DNA of 64,000 nucleotides. Origin: Trebonia sp035571275 (GTDB lineage: Bacteria > Actinomycetota > Actinomycetes > Streptosporangiales > Streptosporangiaceae). Every line of letters begins with the position of its first letter. Position 1 is the stretch's first letter. The stretch is from the NCBI GenBank assembly GCA_035571275.1, contig DATMKQ010000466.1:22494-86493 (forward strand). Direction: 5' to 3'. Shown here in pieces: positions 32,425 through 41,160 of the stretch. The position numbers and the translations under genes were made by a program. The notes beneath the pieces were generated by a model. It worked only from the letters and a program-made list of their open reading frames with translations. It was not told the DNA's origin and did not search any database.

Positions 32425-32474
32425 GATGAATGGCCCATGGAGCTGCCGATAGCCAGACGAATGGGACATTCATC
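32425..32474. repeat. Large double hairpin, second part
   Basis: A 14-base inverted repeat with one mismatch (GATGAATGGCCCAT at 32425-32438, partner at 32461-32474), five bases after the first hairpin. Could act as cruciform, attenuator or mobile palindrome. Confidence 0.75.
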
Positions 32475-32594
32475 TAAGGGCGCGGCGGCGGCGGATGACC
32501 GAGGAGCCCTGCAGGCGCGGGCCCCAGCTGGCCCCCGGGTGGGGCCTGCCCGGATACGCTCTGCGGAGAGGGAGATAACGCTGGAGGGATGGTC

Positions 32595-33866
32595 ATGACA
32601 GCTGACAGCGCGAGCATCGCGGGCGCCGAGCTGGCGGCGGGCGAGGCCGTGCGCGCGGCGGCGCAGGCGGCCCGCGGCACCGTGACCGGGCTGGCCGCCG
32701 CCCCGGACAGCGCGATCGACGCCGCGCTCACCGCGATGGCGGACGCGCTGCAGGCCGCGGCACCCGCCGTCCTGCTTGCGAATGAGCAGGACATGCGGGA
32801 TGCGGCTGAGCGCGGGCTGCCGGACGGGGTGCGCGACAGGCTGCGGCTCGACGAGCGCCGTCTGACGGCGATGGCCGCCCAGCTCAAGATCCTGGCCGAC
32901 GTGCCTGCCGAACCTGCCAGCCGCAAGATCCGCGACTTGCCTGGCGGCCTCGTGCTCACCGAGCGCCGCCGGCCCGTCGGCGTGATCGGGGCGAACTTCG
33001 AGGCCAGGCCGAACGTCGTCGTGGATGTCGCCTCGCAGCTGATCAAGTCGCGCAACGCGGGTGTGCTCCGCACCGGAAGCGCGGCGCTCGGCTCGGCGAT
33101 CGCGCTGGCGGACGAGGTGATCGCGCCGGCCCTGGCCAAGGCGGGGCTGGACCCCGCGGCCATCCAGCTACTCCGCGTGCCTGGCCAGGCGGCCGCGTAC
33201 GCCCTAGTCCGCGAGCCGAAGCTGGTACCGCTTGTGATCTTGCGCGGGAGCGGTGCGAGCACCCGCTCGCTGGCTGCTGAAGGGGCAGCGCACGGGGTGC
33301 GAACCCTTGCCCATGCTGACGGCGGCGGGGTGCTTTATCTCCATTCTTCTGCTGAACGGACCGTGGCGACTGCCCTGATCACCGCCAGCCTGGACCGGCT
33401 CGGGGTGTGTAACAGGCTCAACCTGCTGCTGATCGACCACGAACTGTGGGACGCGTGGCTACCAGAAGTGGTGGCGCACCTCGACGGGCTCGGCATTACG
33501 GCCTCCCTGCCGCCGCACGACCATCCCGTCGGCTACGAGTGGGCCCTTGACCCCGAGCACGAGGCGACCGTCACGATCGCACCGGCCGGCAGCCCGGCCG
33601 AAGCGGCCGCGATCGCCAACGACGAGACCTCCGGCCTCGCCGCGGGGATCGTCGCCGCGGACCCGGACGCGGCGGCTGAGTTCCTCGCCGATTACGCGGG
33701 CACGGGTGCGTTCTGGAACGCGACCACCAGGCTGCTCGACGGCTTCAAGCTGCTCGAACTGCCGGAGACCGGGATCAACATCGACGCGGTGCCAGGGCCT
33801 CGGGGCCCGGTGACGTTCCGCGACCTATGGCTGCGGCAGTTCGTCGTCACGCCGGCGGCGGACTGA
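32595..33866 (+). CDS. ProA-like gamma-glutamyl phosphate reductase homologue
   Basis: A 423-residue aldehyde dehydrogenase-fold protein. The catalytic cysteine is C272 in LGVCNRLN, in the family position, and RRPVGVIGANFEARPNVVVD corresponds to the ProA nucleotide-binding region. However the ProA signature loop IPRGG is ILRGSG here and the flanking sequence is diverged, so it may be a second ProA-like enzyme rather than the proline biosynthesis one. ATG at 32595 follows GGAGGG at ideal spacing; ATG 32589 is possible. No proB is next to it. The gene is followed at once by an ECF sigma factor. Confidence 0.85.
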   Translation: MTADSASIAGAELAAGEAVRAAAQAARGTVTGLAAAPDSAIDAALTAMADALQAAAPAVLLANEQDMRDAAERGLPDGVRDRLRLDERRLTAMAAQLKILADVPAEPASRKIRDLPGGLVLTERRRPVGVIGANFEARPNVVVDVASQLIKSRNAGVLRTGSAALGSAIALADEVIAPALAKAGLDPAAIQLLRVPGQAAAYALVREPKLVPLVILRGSGASTRSLAAEGAAHGVRTLAHADGGGVLYLHSSAERTVATALITASLDRLGVCNRLNLLLIDHELWDAWLPEVVAHLDGLGITASLPPHDHPVGYEWALDPEHEATVTIAPAGSPAEAAAIANDETSGLAAGIVAADPDAAAEFLADYAGTGAFWNATTRLLDGFKLLELPETGINIDAVPGPRGPVTFRDLWLRQFVVTPAAD

Positions 33867-33931
33867 CCGCACCTCTCGTTGCCCGGGGCAGGTCGAGAGC
33901 CTGCGGACGCGTGCCGCCTGTTCCGATCTTG

Positions 33932-34534
33932 ATGCCGATTTTGCTGCGCGAAGGTGCCTTCTGTGCGGATACTCGGCATGTGGTGGGCGAGGAGTTCGCG
34001 GCTCAGTTGGCGGCCGCGCAGGGGGGGAGCGAGGACGCATTCGCGGTCCTATGGCGAGATGCGAATCCCGCCTTGGTGCGCTACTTGCGGGTTGTCGCTT
34101 CTGAGCACGCCGAAGACATCGCGGCGGAGACGTGGGTGCAGGTAGTCAGGGGACTGCCCAGGTTCTCCGGTGACGAGTCCGCGTGGCGGGCATGGCTGTT
34201 CACCACGGCCCGGCGGCGCCTGCTCGATCAGGTGCGGCTCCGCAAGCGTCACCCGGCCGAACCGCTCGACGAGATCAGCGTGGCCGAAGAGCCGCGTGCC
34301 GCGGCCGCGGAGGAGATCGCGATGGATAACCTCGCGACCGAGTGGGCGATGGAGCTGCTGTCGCGGTTGCCAGAACAGCAGGCGGAAGTGATCATGCTTC
34401 GCGTTCTCGCCGGGCTGGACACAGAGGTGGTCGCGGACATGCTCGGCCGGTCTCCCGGCGCGGTCCGGGTGGCCGCGCACCGCGGCCTGCGGAAGCTGGC
34501 CACTTTGCTGTCGGGGGCGGGTGTAACGCTTTGA
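33932..34534 (+). CDS. ECF RNA polymerase sigma factor
   Basis: A protein of about 200 residues with sigma region 2 (AFAVLWRDANPALVRYLRVVASEHAEDIAAETWVQVVRGLPRF, then WLFTTARRRLLDQVR) and region 4 (LLSRLPEQQAEVIMLRVLAGLDTEVVADMLGRSPGAVRVAAHRGLRKL). Region 3 is absent, as in ECF factors. Start uncertain: ATG 33932 or a GTG near 33980. The stop overlaps a TTG start of the next gene (TTGA), whose product has the build of a membrane-anchored anti-sigma factor. It should direct a small envelope- or stress-related regulon. Confidence 0.92.
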   Translation: MPILLREGAFCADTRHVVGEEFAAQLAAAQGGSEDAFAVLWRDANPALVRYLRVVASEHAEDIAAETWVQVVRGLPRFSGDESAWRAWLFTTARRRLLDQVRLRKRHPAEPLDEISVAEEPRAAAAEEIAMDNLATEWAMELLSRLPEQQAEVIMLRVLAGLDTEVVADMLGRSPGAVRVAAHRGLRKLATLLSGAGVTL

Positions 34535-35541
34535 CCGGTTACGGCGTTCCAGACGATGACATGCCTGACAGCTTCCCACCACCGACGTGGGGTCCGCCGT
34601 TCGACGAGCGGAACCTCGATGCTCTGCTGTCCGGCCACCTGGCCGATACCCCGCAGGCGTTGCGCCAGGTCGCGGACGTACTGGCCGCGCTGCGCGCGGC
34701 ACCGACACCGGCCGAGCTGACCGGCGAGGCCGCGGCCCGCGCCGAGTTCCGCGCGCTCGCCGACTCCCTCGCACTTGGGCCGGACGAAGCGGCGCGCACC
34801 GACGGATACCCGTACGCCGAGGTGCTGTCGGCGCTTGCGCTGGATGGAACCGGTCGGCCCCCCGCGCGGCACCGAAGCATCCGGCGCGTCCGGGGCGCCG
34901 GGCCCGGTGGGCTCCCCGGGGGTCCCACCCGGCCGCATCGCCGTCGCCCGCGCGGCCGTCGGCTTGGCCGGAAGGGCGGGGTCTTGATGGCTGCCGCGGG
35001 CGGCGCCCTGGCTGTGGCGGTCATCGCGCTCGCCGTCAACATGCCTGGCTCCGCGCACCGTGGCGGTGGCTCATCCGCGGCCGGCGCACCGTCGGCGAGG
35101 CACACATCCGGGGGCACTACGCCGTCTCAAAACGTGCAGGCAGGGTCGGCGTCGCCCGAGCCCTCTATCCAGGCGACGGCTACTCATGCCGCCCGCCAGA
35201 CTGTTTCGCCCTCGCCCACCTCGTCGGCACAGTCCGAGGCTAGTAAGCTCTGCCGCGAGTTCTACGCGTACTTCTCGCACCCCCGGCCACACGCCTGGCC
35301 AGCAGAACAGACTCTCTTCAGGCAGATCGCCGGGCTGGCCGGCGATCCATCCCCTTTCGATGTGAACAGTTACTGCGGCCCGTACGTCCGGGACATGTTC
35401 CCGCACGGTCTGCCGCCGATCCCTGGTTACCTGCAGGGTTTGCTGTCGGGGCCGCAGAACGGTACGAGCAACGACCAGCAGGGCCCAGCCAACGGCGGCC
35501 CCGGGCCGGGGACGATGAACGGGATTCCCGTAAACAGCTGA
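34531..35541 (+). CDS. Membrane-anchored partner of the ECF sigma factor (putative anti-sigma)
   Basis: A 336-residue protein. The cytosolic N-terminus (ERNLDALLSGHLADTPQALRQVADVLAALRAAPTPAELTGEAAARAEFRAL) is helical, followed by a Pro/Gly/Arg-rich linker, one membrane helix (LMAAAGGALAVAVIALAVNM, about residues 152-171) and an external Ser/Thr-rich region with two cysteines (SKLCREFYAYF, VNSYCGPY). Coupling to the sigma gene and topology suggest an anti-sigma factor; no zinc HHCC motif of the ZAS group is seen. ATG at 34561 is an alternative start. Confidence 0.75.
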   Translation: MTGYGVPDDDMPDSFPPPTWGPPFDERNLDALLSGHLADTPQALRQVADVLAALRAAPTPAELTGEAAARAEFRALADSLALGPDEAARTDGYPYAEVLSALALDGTGRPPARHRSIRRVRGAGPGGLPGGPTRPHRRRPRGRRLGRKGGVLMAAAGGALAVAVIALAVNMPGSAHRGGGSSAAGAPSARHTSGGTTPSQNVQAGSASPEPSIQATATHAARQTVSPSPTSSAQSEASKLCREFYAYFSHPRPHAWPAEQTLFRQIAGLAGDPSPFDVNSYCGPYVRDMFPHGLPPIPGYLQGLLSGPQNGTSNDQQGPANGGPGPGTMNGIPVNS

Positions 35542-35554
35542 CCGCGGTTGCCGG

Positions 35555-36016
35555 TCAGCCGGGCTGCTCGGTGAGCGCCTTGACGACCGCCGCGCAGGCC
35601 TGCTCGAACGCCGCGAGCTGGTCATCGGTCAGCCGGTCGAAGATCAGCTGACGGACTGCCGCTACGTGCCCGGGCGCGGCCGTGCGGATGGACTCGGTCC
35701 CGGCCTCGGTCAGGGTGACGAAGGCACCTCTCCCGTCGGCCTCGCACTCCTGCCTGCCGATCAGCCCGCGCCGCTGCATGCGGGTGAGCTGGTGCGAAAG
35801 GCGACTTTGCTCCCAGTTCAGCGCTTCGCAGATCTGGAACGGCCGCAGCCGTCGGTCAGGCGCCTCACTGAGCTGGACGAGTACCTCGTACTCCGGCAAG
35901 GTGAGCCCGGAATCCCGCTGTAGCTGCCGGTTGAGCTGGGCAGGCAGCAGCGAGCTCATCCGTAGGTAGGTACGCCACGCCCGCTGTTCGTCCGCGGTGA
36001 GCCAGGTGCCGCTCAT
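35555..36016 (-). CDS. MarR-family transcriptional regulator
   Basis: A 153-residue winged-helix regulator. Helix-turn-helix and wing are seen in LPEYEVLVQLSEAPDRRLRPFQICEALNWEQSRLSHQLTRMQRRGLIGRQECEADGRGAFVTLTEAG, framed by dimerisation helices at both ends. Such proteins repress genes until a small ligand binds. ATG at 36016. No obvious target lies next to it; the divergent direction is an ion-channel-like gene on the same strand further upstream. Confidence 0.93.
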   Translation of the reverse strand: MSGTWLTADEQRAWRTYLRMSSLLPAQLNRQLQRDSGLTLPEYEVLVQLSEAPDRRLRPFQICEALNWEQSRLSHQLTRMQRRGLIGRQECEADGRGAFVTLTEAGTESIRTAAPGHVAAVRQLIFDRLTDDQLAAFEQACAAVVKALTEQPG

Positions 36017-36067
36017 ATCTCCAGCATAGCGCGCGGATTAATGACAAGTCATATATGGGCGGTTGGC

Positions 36068-37261
36068 TTACCGCCCGGGACCGTTGGGGGACTCGCGCAG
36101 GTCGGGGCGGCCGGGGGCCTCGAGGGTTTCAGGCTCGGGGGAACCCTTGGGTCGGCCGGTGGGCGGACGGTACGGCGGGATCGGTGTCGTCGGGTGGCGG
36201 CGGGGTCCCGACCACAGGGCCGGCACGGCGTCCACCGCTTCGGCGATCCCGTACGCCGCTTCCTCGTAGTTAACCCGCCAGCCTACGAAGTCCGGCCAGG
36301 CGTCGGCCGGGTCACGGGTGATCGGGAATCCGACCTTGCGCATGCGGTTGATGGCGTCAAGGAACTCGTCGTAGGTGAGCGTGATCCCGGCGTCGGGGTC
36401 CGCCTCCTCCGGCACCATCACGCCGAGAGCCCTCGATATCCGGCTGAAGCACTGGAATCCGGCGCGCAGACACAGCCTGGCCGGGACGGTCGGTGCTTCC
36501 TCAGGCGCGAGCGTGAGCATGAGCGCCGCCGAGTCGAGCACCGCGAGCAACGAGGTGACCCAGGACGACATGCTTTGCGGCGAGCGGAACCGGACCAGCG
36601 GCAGGTACGTAGTGTGGCTCTCCGCGACGTCCGCGCACCAGCGTTCCCATGTCGAGTACAGGTCGGGCAGCGTGTCGAGCGTAGACACGCCGGAGCCGAG
36701 CGCGTAGTAGGTACGCGCGAGCAGTTCAGGACCCCAGCTTGGGACCCCCGCCCGCGCGTTGAGCAGCGCGACCTCGGTCTCCCGCCGGTTGAACGCCGCG
36801 TACAGCGTGGGCAGGTAGCCAACCTGGAGCGCGACCACGACCAGCCCGGTGGCCGCCGCGATGAACACGATCGCGGTTGGCATCGCGCCGGACGGTTCGG
36901 AGAAGCCGAGCGTGAACAGCGACGATCCCGCGTGGGTGACCGCGGCGCCAATGCCGCCGCTGGCGAACGGCCAGAGCAATAGCATGAAGCCGATAAACGC
37001 GAATCCTAGCCAGACGACAAGCTGCGTCAACAGGATCGCCGCCGCTTGCGTGGCCAGGATCCCGTCCCGCCTGCGGTATCCCGCGACGGACCTGGTCGCC
37101 AGACGGTAGACGGCGTTGACACCCCAGTCGACCCCCCTGGTCAGCCAGGAGCCAACCAATCTGGGCACGATCAGGGTTACTACGACGCTATGCCACGTGC
37201 TAAGGACGAGCAGCGCTCCGCACACCGCCGCGACCCATCGGGCGGCGAGCGGTACCACCAT
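36068..37261 (-). CDS. Membrane protein with K-channel-like pore loop
   Basis: A 397-residue protein with an N-terminal membrane domain of four hydrophobic segments. Between the third and fourth lies HAGSSLFTLGFSEPSG, which resembles the pore helix and selectivity filter of two-helix potassium channels (T-x-G-[FY]). A long cytosolic helical domain of 200 residues follows (from FNRRETEVALLNARAG) and a Pro-rich tail. ATG or GTG start at 37261. I infer an ion channel or a relative that lost transport; no RCK domain is seen. Confidence 0.75.
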   Translation of the reverse strand: MVVPLAARWVAAVCGALLVLSTWHSVVVTLIVPRLVGSWLTRGVDWGVNAVYRLATRSVAGYRRRDGILATQAAAILLTQLVVWLGFAFIGFMLLLWPFASGGIGAAVTHAGSSLFTLGFSEPSGAMPTAIVFIAAATGLVVVALQVGYLPTLYAAFNRRETEVALLNARAGVPSWGPELLARTYYALGSGVSTLDTLPDLYSTWERWCADVAESHTTYLPLVRFRSPQSMSSWVTSLLAVLDSAALMLTLAPEEAPTVPARLCLRAGFQCFSRISRALGVMVPEEADPDAGITLTYDEFLDAINRMRKVGFPITRDPADAWPDFVGWRVNYEEAAYGIAEAVDAVPALWSGPRRHPTTPIPPYRPPTGRPKGSPEPETLEAPGRPDLRESPNGPGR

Positions 37262-37282
37262 GGATCCTCCTGGCGCGTTACC

Positions 37283-38521
37283 CTAGCAGGCCTGATACGA
37301 AGCGTGATACCCGGCCGGCGCGGGGCCGATCAGGTAGCTGCCGGCGTTCGGTTGCAGGTACAGAGTGATCGTCCAGGACGTGCACGAGGTCTTCGTGGGG
37401 CTTTCCGCGGGGCTCTGGTGGCTGGTGAACGACACGGTCGCGGCCTCCCCGCCGGCACTGGTGCCCGTGATGCCGGTTAGCGTCTCCGTGGAGTCCGTGG
37501 TGCTGCCGTAACCGGTATTGAAAGACGACGGTGTGTTGACGCTCTGCTCCCGCGCGTCGAGCAGGCTGCTGTACGCGGTGTAGTTGTGGCTGTTGATCGC
37601 CGTGAAGTACCTGTCGAGGAAAGCCGTGATGCGCGGCTCGGCGGGGTTGGCCGTAGCGCCGGCCGCGACGGTTACCCGAGCGGACGGCGAGACCTTCGGG
37701 CTGCTGGTGGGCGACGAAGTCGGTGATGTGGTCGCGGTGGCACGCGGCGAAGCCGGCGTCGTGGTCCCGGCGGCTTGCGTGGCCGGAGCGGAGAGCGTCG
37801 GATTGCCTGACGGCGGCGAGGCTGTCTTGTGGCCGGTAAAGTGCGAGACCAGCGCGTAGGCGCCGCCGCCGACCGCGAGCAGGACCACGACAAGCAGGAT
37901 GGTCAAGATGGCCGTTTGACTGCGGCGCAGCGGCGGCGTGCCGATGGTGCCAGGGACGTGCGGCGGCGACTGGTACGGCGGCTGCCCATACGGTCCCTGA
38001 CCGGCCGGGGCCTGCCCAGGTGATCCCTGCGTGTACGACGCGGGGCCGTAGCCGTAGCCGCCCGGCCCGGACGGTCCTGACGGCCCGTATCCGCCCTGTC
38101 CGTAGGATGGCGGTCCGTAAGACGGGCCGGACGGACCACCTGGGGTCGGCGGCGTTTCGGCCGGCCCGGCGAGCGGCTGCGGCGCCGGAGACGGCCCCGG
38201 CTTGTACCAGTGCGTGTCCCACCGGGTCGGCTCGATGGTCGGCAGTTCCGCTTGCGGCGCCGCCCAGTCCGGCGGTTCGCCGGCGGATGGCACGGGTGCG
38301 ACGGGCGTCTGCGCCGGAGCCACCGGTTCGACGGTGGTTTCTGAGGCCGGTGCCGGTTCGACGAATGTCTCCGGGGCTGGCGGCGGTTCGGCCGTGCTCG
38401 AGTCGGCTGGCGTCGGGTCCGTGGTGCTGGAGTCGGGGGCGTCGCCGAACTGCGCTCCGCATCCTGTGCAGAACTCCCCCGTCCCGGTGCGCTGTCGCCC
38501 GCACTTGCTGCAGAAACCCAT
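37283..38521 (-). CDS. Zinc-ribbon membrane protein with Pro/Gly-rich linker
   Basis: A 412-residue protein. It starts MGFCSKCGRQRTGTGEFCTGCG, a double CxxC zinc ribbon, then 170 residues rich in Pro, Ala and Gly (repeated GPSGPSYGPPSYGQGGYG), one membrane helix (LTILLVVVLLAVGGGAYALV) and an external domain of some 150 residues preceded by a Ser/Thr/Pro linker. The end of the domain (TGTSAGGEAATVSFTSHQSPAE, then TSCTSWTITLYLQPN) looks like an NTF2-like or beta-sandwich fold. Function unknown; build is common in actinobacterial envelope proteins. Confidence 0.85.
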   Translation of the reverse strand: MGFCSKCGRQRTGTGEFCTGCGAQFGDAPDSSTTDPTPADSSTAEPPPAPETFVEPAPASETTVEPVAPAQTPVAPVPSAGEPPDWAAPQAELPTIEPTRWDTHWYKPGPSPAPQPLAGPAETPPTPGGPSGPSYGPPSYGQGGYGPSGPSGPGGYGYGPASYTQGSPGQAPAGQGPYGQPPYQSPPHVPGTIGTPPLRRSQTAILTILLVVVLLAVGGGAYALVSHFTGHKTASPPSGNPTLSAPATQAAGTTTPASPRATATTSPTSSPTSSPKVSPSARVTVAAGATANPAEPRITAFLDRYFTAINSHNYTAYSSLLDAREQSVNTPSSFNTGYGSTTDSTETLTGITGTSAGGEAATVSFTSHQSPAESPTKTSCTSWTITLYLQPNAGSYLIGPAPAGYHASYQAC

Positions 38522-38775
38522 GACCCCCCGACCCTTTCGCTACAGAGAAGCGCTCCGCCGATCGTACGGTCCCAAAGACGCTCCGGCGTTTGGTTTGGAT
38601 GTCCCTTTCGCGCAAAATCTGAGAGATAGTCTGTGGGCAGGCACGACACACATCCCAGGAGTTGAGGTGGCCGGCTAACCACGCACGCTCTGACGTCAGC
38701 TTTTGTCATTGCGTGCTGCACGCGATCGCAGCACCCTTCCGCCTAGGTTCCGCCTAGCTTCCGCCGAGGGGCGAT

Positions 38776-40080
38776 GTGGCCATGCCGCCGTTCATCCTTT
38801 CCTGCTTTACTTACCTTGCCGCCGCGCTGCCAGGGTCCACCCTGGGCATGCTGTGGCCATCGATGCGGATCAGCGTCCGCGAGCCGCTCAGCGCGCTGGC
38901 GATCCTGCTCGTCGCGGGTGTCGCCGCTCAGGTCGTCTCGAGCGCCGCCACCGGGCGAGTCAGGGCGCGGGTCCGTCAGGGGACGCTCATCGCCGCGGGG
39001 GCGGCGCTCATGGCCGCCGCCCTGGCGATGGAGTCGGCGGCCACCGCGCTGTGGCTGCTCGTTGTCGGCAGCGCCGTGTACAGCGCGGGCTTCGGCTTCG
39101 TCAATACCGCGCTCAACGTCTACGCCGCGGCGCGGTTCGGCCCGCGCAACATCACCTGGATGCACGCCACGTACGGCCTAGGCGCCACGCTAGGCCCCCT
39201 CCTAGTAACAGCCCTCCTGGTCAGCGGCGCCGGCTGGCGCGCAGCAGTCGCGTCAATGTCAGCCGTCCTAGCCGCAGTAGCCCTAGTCCTATATGTAACC
39301 CGCCGCCGCTGGGAGGTCCCTCCCCGCGAGCCAAAGGGCGCGCCGCCGTCTGGACTGAGGAGCGATGAAGCGAAGCTTCAGCGCGACGAGGGAAGACGGC
39401 GGGCGAAAAGCGCCCGGCGGCGAGCGGGGGAGCAGAGCGCCCGGCGGCGAGCGGGGGAGCAGAGCGCCCGGCGGCGAGCGGGGGAGCAGAGCGCCCGGCG
39501 GCGAGCGGGGGAGCGGAGCGTAGGAGTAGCGATCGCGTTTATCGCGATAGAAAGCGGGATCGAGACGGCGGCCGGGATCTGGGGGTACGTGTTCCTGACG
39601 TCCGGCCAAGGCGTGTCGGCGACGGTCGCCGGCGTCGCCGTGTCGGCTTACTGGGCGATGATGTTCGCCGGGCGTGCGCTGCTCGGACCGGTGGCCGAGC
39701 GGGCCGGGGCCTCCCGTGTGCTGGCGATCGCCATCGCCGGGGTGCCGGCCGGCGCGCTGTTGATGACCGTACCCGGCCCGGCGGCCCTCTCGGTCGCCGG
39801 GATGATGCTGCTGGGGCTGGCGGCCGCACCGGTGTTCCCGCTGCTCACCCTGACCACGGCGGCCCGCGTCGGGGAGGGCGGCGCCGCGACGGCGGTGGGC
39901 CTGCAAACGGCCGCGTCCGCCATCGGCAGTGCCGCCCTCCCGTCCGGGATCGGGCTGGTCATCGGGGTGGCAGGCGCCCAGGTGACCGGCCCGGCGCTGC
40001 TCGTGCTCGGGCTCGCGATGTGCGCGGTCTACGCGCTGGCGCTGCGTCCGGCGCGTGCCGTCGGCACCGTTAGGGGGTAG
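38776..40080 (+). CDS. MFS transporter with in-frame repeat insertion
   Basis: A 434-residue transporter with about twelve helices (first: FILSCFTYLAAALPGSTLG; seventh: GVAIAFIAIESGIETAAGIWGYVFL; family features of the fucose/sugar-permease-like group). The cytosolic loop between helices six and seven carries about 65 extra residues: a palindromic element and four copies of SARRRAGEQ. The frame remains intact across both. GTG 38776 and ATG 38782 are possible starts, with GAGGGG just before. Substrate unknown. The 3' end overlaps the convergent lipoprotein gene by 11 bases. Confidence 0.9.
   Translation: MAMPPFILSCFTYLAAALPGSTLGMLWPSMRISVREPLSALAILLVAGVAAQVVSSAATGRVRARVRQGTLIAAGAALMAAALAMESAATALWLLVVGSAVYSAGFGFVNTALNVYAAARFGPRNITWMHATYGLGATLGPLLVTALLVSGAGWRAAVASMSAVLAAVALVLYVTRRRWEVPPREPKGAPPSGLRSDEAKLQRDEGRRRAKSARRRAGEQSARRRAGEQSARRRAGEQSARRRAGERSVGVAIAFIAIESGIETAAGIWGYVFLTSGQGVSATVAGVAVSAYWAMMFAGRALLGPVAERAGASRVLAIAIAGVPAGALLMTVPGPAALSVAGMMLLGLAAAPVFPLLTLTTAARVGEGGAATAVGLQTAASAIGSAALPSGIGLVIGVAGAQVTGPALLVLGLAMCAVYALALRPARAVGTVRG
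39341..39403. repeat. Palindromic element inserted in the MFS gene
   Basis: Terminal inverted repeat CGCCGCCGTCT (39341-39351) and AGACGGCGGG (39394-39403) encloses a segment with the self-complementary GAAGCTTC. Composition differs from the helices on both sides. It resembles small palindromic repeats that spread within genomes. Confidence 0.6.
39409..39516 (+). repeat. 27-base tandem repeat, four units
   Basis: Four units of 27 bases (39409-39435, 39436-39462, 39463-39489, 39490-39516); the first three are identical and the last differs by one base (CAG to CGG). Each encodes SARRRAGEQ, or SARRRAGER in the last. Confidence 0.95.
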
Positions 40081-41125
40081 CCGATGCGGTGCCGCGGCCC
40101 TGGCCGTTCACCGCCTTGCCGCCGCCGACCTTCACCGGCTGGTCGAACGGCTGCGCCTTCGCCGTCTTCAGAAGTTGGGACAGCTTGCGCACTTCCTGCT
40201 GATAGTCGGCACGGTACTGCTGCACCGCGGCGGACAGCGCCTGCTGGTTGGCGTTGACGATCTGCTGCTCGTAGCTGGCCTGCACGGCGAAGTAGATCCC
40301 GGCCAGGTCGGTGGACTGGGTGCAGTTGGCGTCGGTGACCGCCATCGCGATCTGCGCCTGGTTCTCGGTGGCGCTCACCGACGACCCGCCTATGTTTATG
40401 TGAACACCGCCGGGGCCGCCGCCGAAGATGCTCCGCATCTCGTCCTTGAACCCGGTCCCCGGGTCGGGGTAGGTGTACCCGTTCCTCGCCATGCAGGCGG
40501 ACCACGCCTTCGTCGCGTTCTTTATCGCCGCGTTGTCCTGGATGTCGTTGTAGAGGGTGTTGGTTATCGACTGGATTCCGGCCAGCGGGCCGTTGTTCAC
40601 CTCGTTACTGAAGTCTTGCGTGATCGTCTGGCACTTGCCGATCGCCGTCTGCTCGGCCGCGGGGTAGCTTTGCGGACTCGTCCCTGGCGACGGGTTGTCG
40701 ATGCCCAGGGAACTCAGCGCCGAGCCCGGGGGCCGGAGGAAACCCCACTGCTGCGCGGTGGCCAGGCCCAGGTAGCCCCACGCCCCCCAGGGCTGCCCGA
40801 ACGCGAGCCCCGCGACATTGATGGAGACGGCGATCGCGACGGGGCCGCTTCCCGGGTACCCAGCGGCGCTCATGCATGCATCGGTGATCGCGTTGGTTGA
40901 CTCGTTGGGCGCCAGCCCGTCGTTGTTCGACAGGCCGAGGGCCGCGTACGGGGTGAACGCCATGCGAGACAGCGCCGCCTGGACCGAGTCCGGTGGCGAC
41001 GGCCTGCCGACGCTGGGATCGGTCACGGTCACGTCCGGTCCCGATGAGCCTGCCGTGGTGCACGCGGCAAGCCCGGCGCAGCAAACGCCGGTGAGCAGCA
41101 CTCCTATGCCGCTGCGTATACGCAT
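40070..41125 (-). CDS. Lipoprotein of the ABC exporter operon
   Basis: A 351-residue lipoprotein with signal MRIRSGIGVLLTGVCCAGLAAC; the lipobox cysteine is the final residue quoted. The mature part has pairs of cysteines (TDACMSAAGYP, IGKCQTITQ, WSACMARNGYTYPDP, DANCTQS) and a helical C-terminal region (YEQQIVNANQQALSAAVQQYRADYQQEVRKL). The motif ACMxxxGY recurs twice. It is the last gene of a minus-strand operon after permease, ATPase and adaptor genes, so it probably works with that exporter. Molecular role unknown. Confidence 0.88.
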   Translation of the reverse strand: MRIRSGIGVLLTGVCCAGLAACTTAGSSGPDVTVTDPSVGRPSPPDSVQAALSRMAFTPYAALGLSNNDGLAPNESTNAITDACMSAAGYPGSGPVAIAVSINVAGLAFGQPWGAWGYLGLATAQQWGFLRPPGSALSSLGIDNPSPGTSPQSYPAAEQTAIGKCQTITQDFSNEVNNGPLAGIQSITNTLYNDIQDNAAIKNATKAWSACMARNGYTYPDPGTGFKDEMRSIFGGGPGGVHINIGGSSVSATENQAQIAMAVTDANCTQSTDLAGIYFAVQASYEQQIVNANQQALSAAVQQYRADYQQEVRKLSQLLKTAKAQPFDQPVKVGGGKAVNGQGRGTASATP

Positions 41126-41160
41126 TGCCGTTCCTTTCACTGGGGTTGTCAGGCGGCGGG

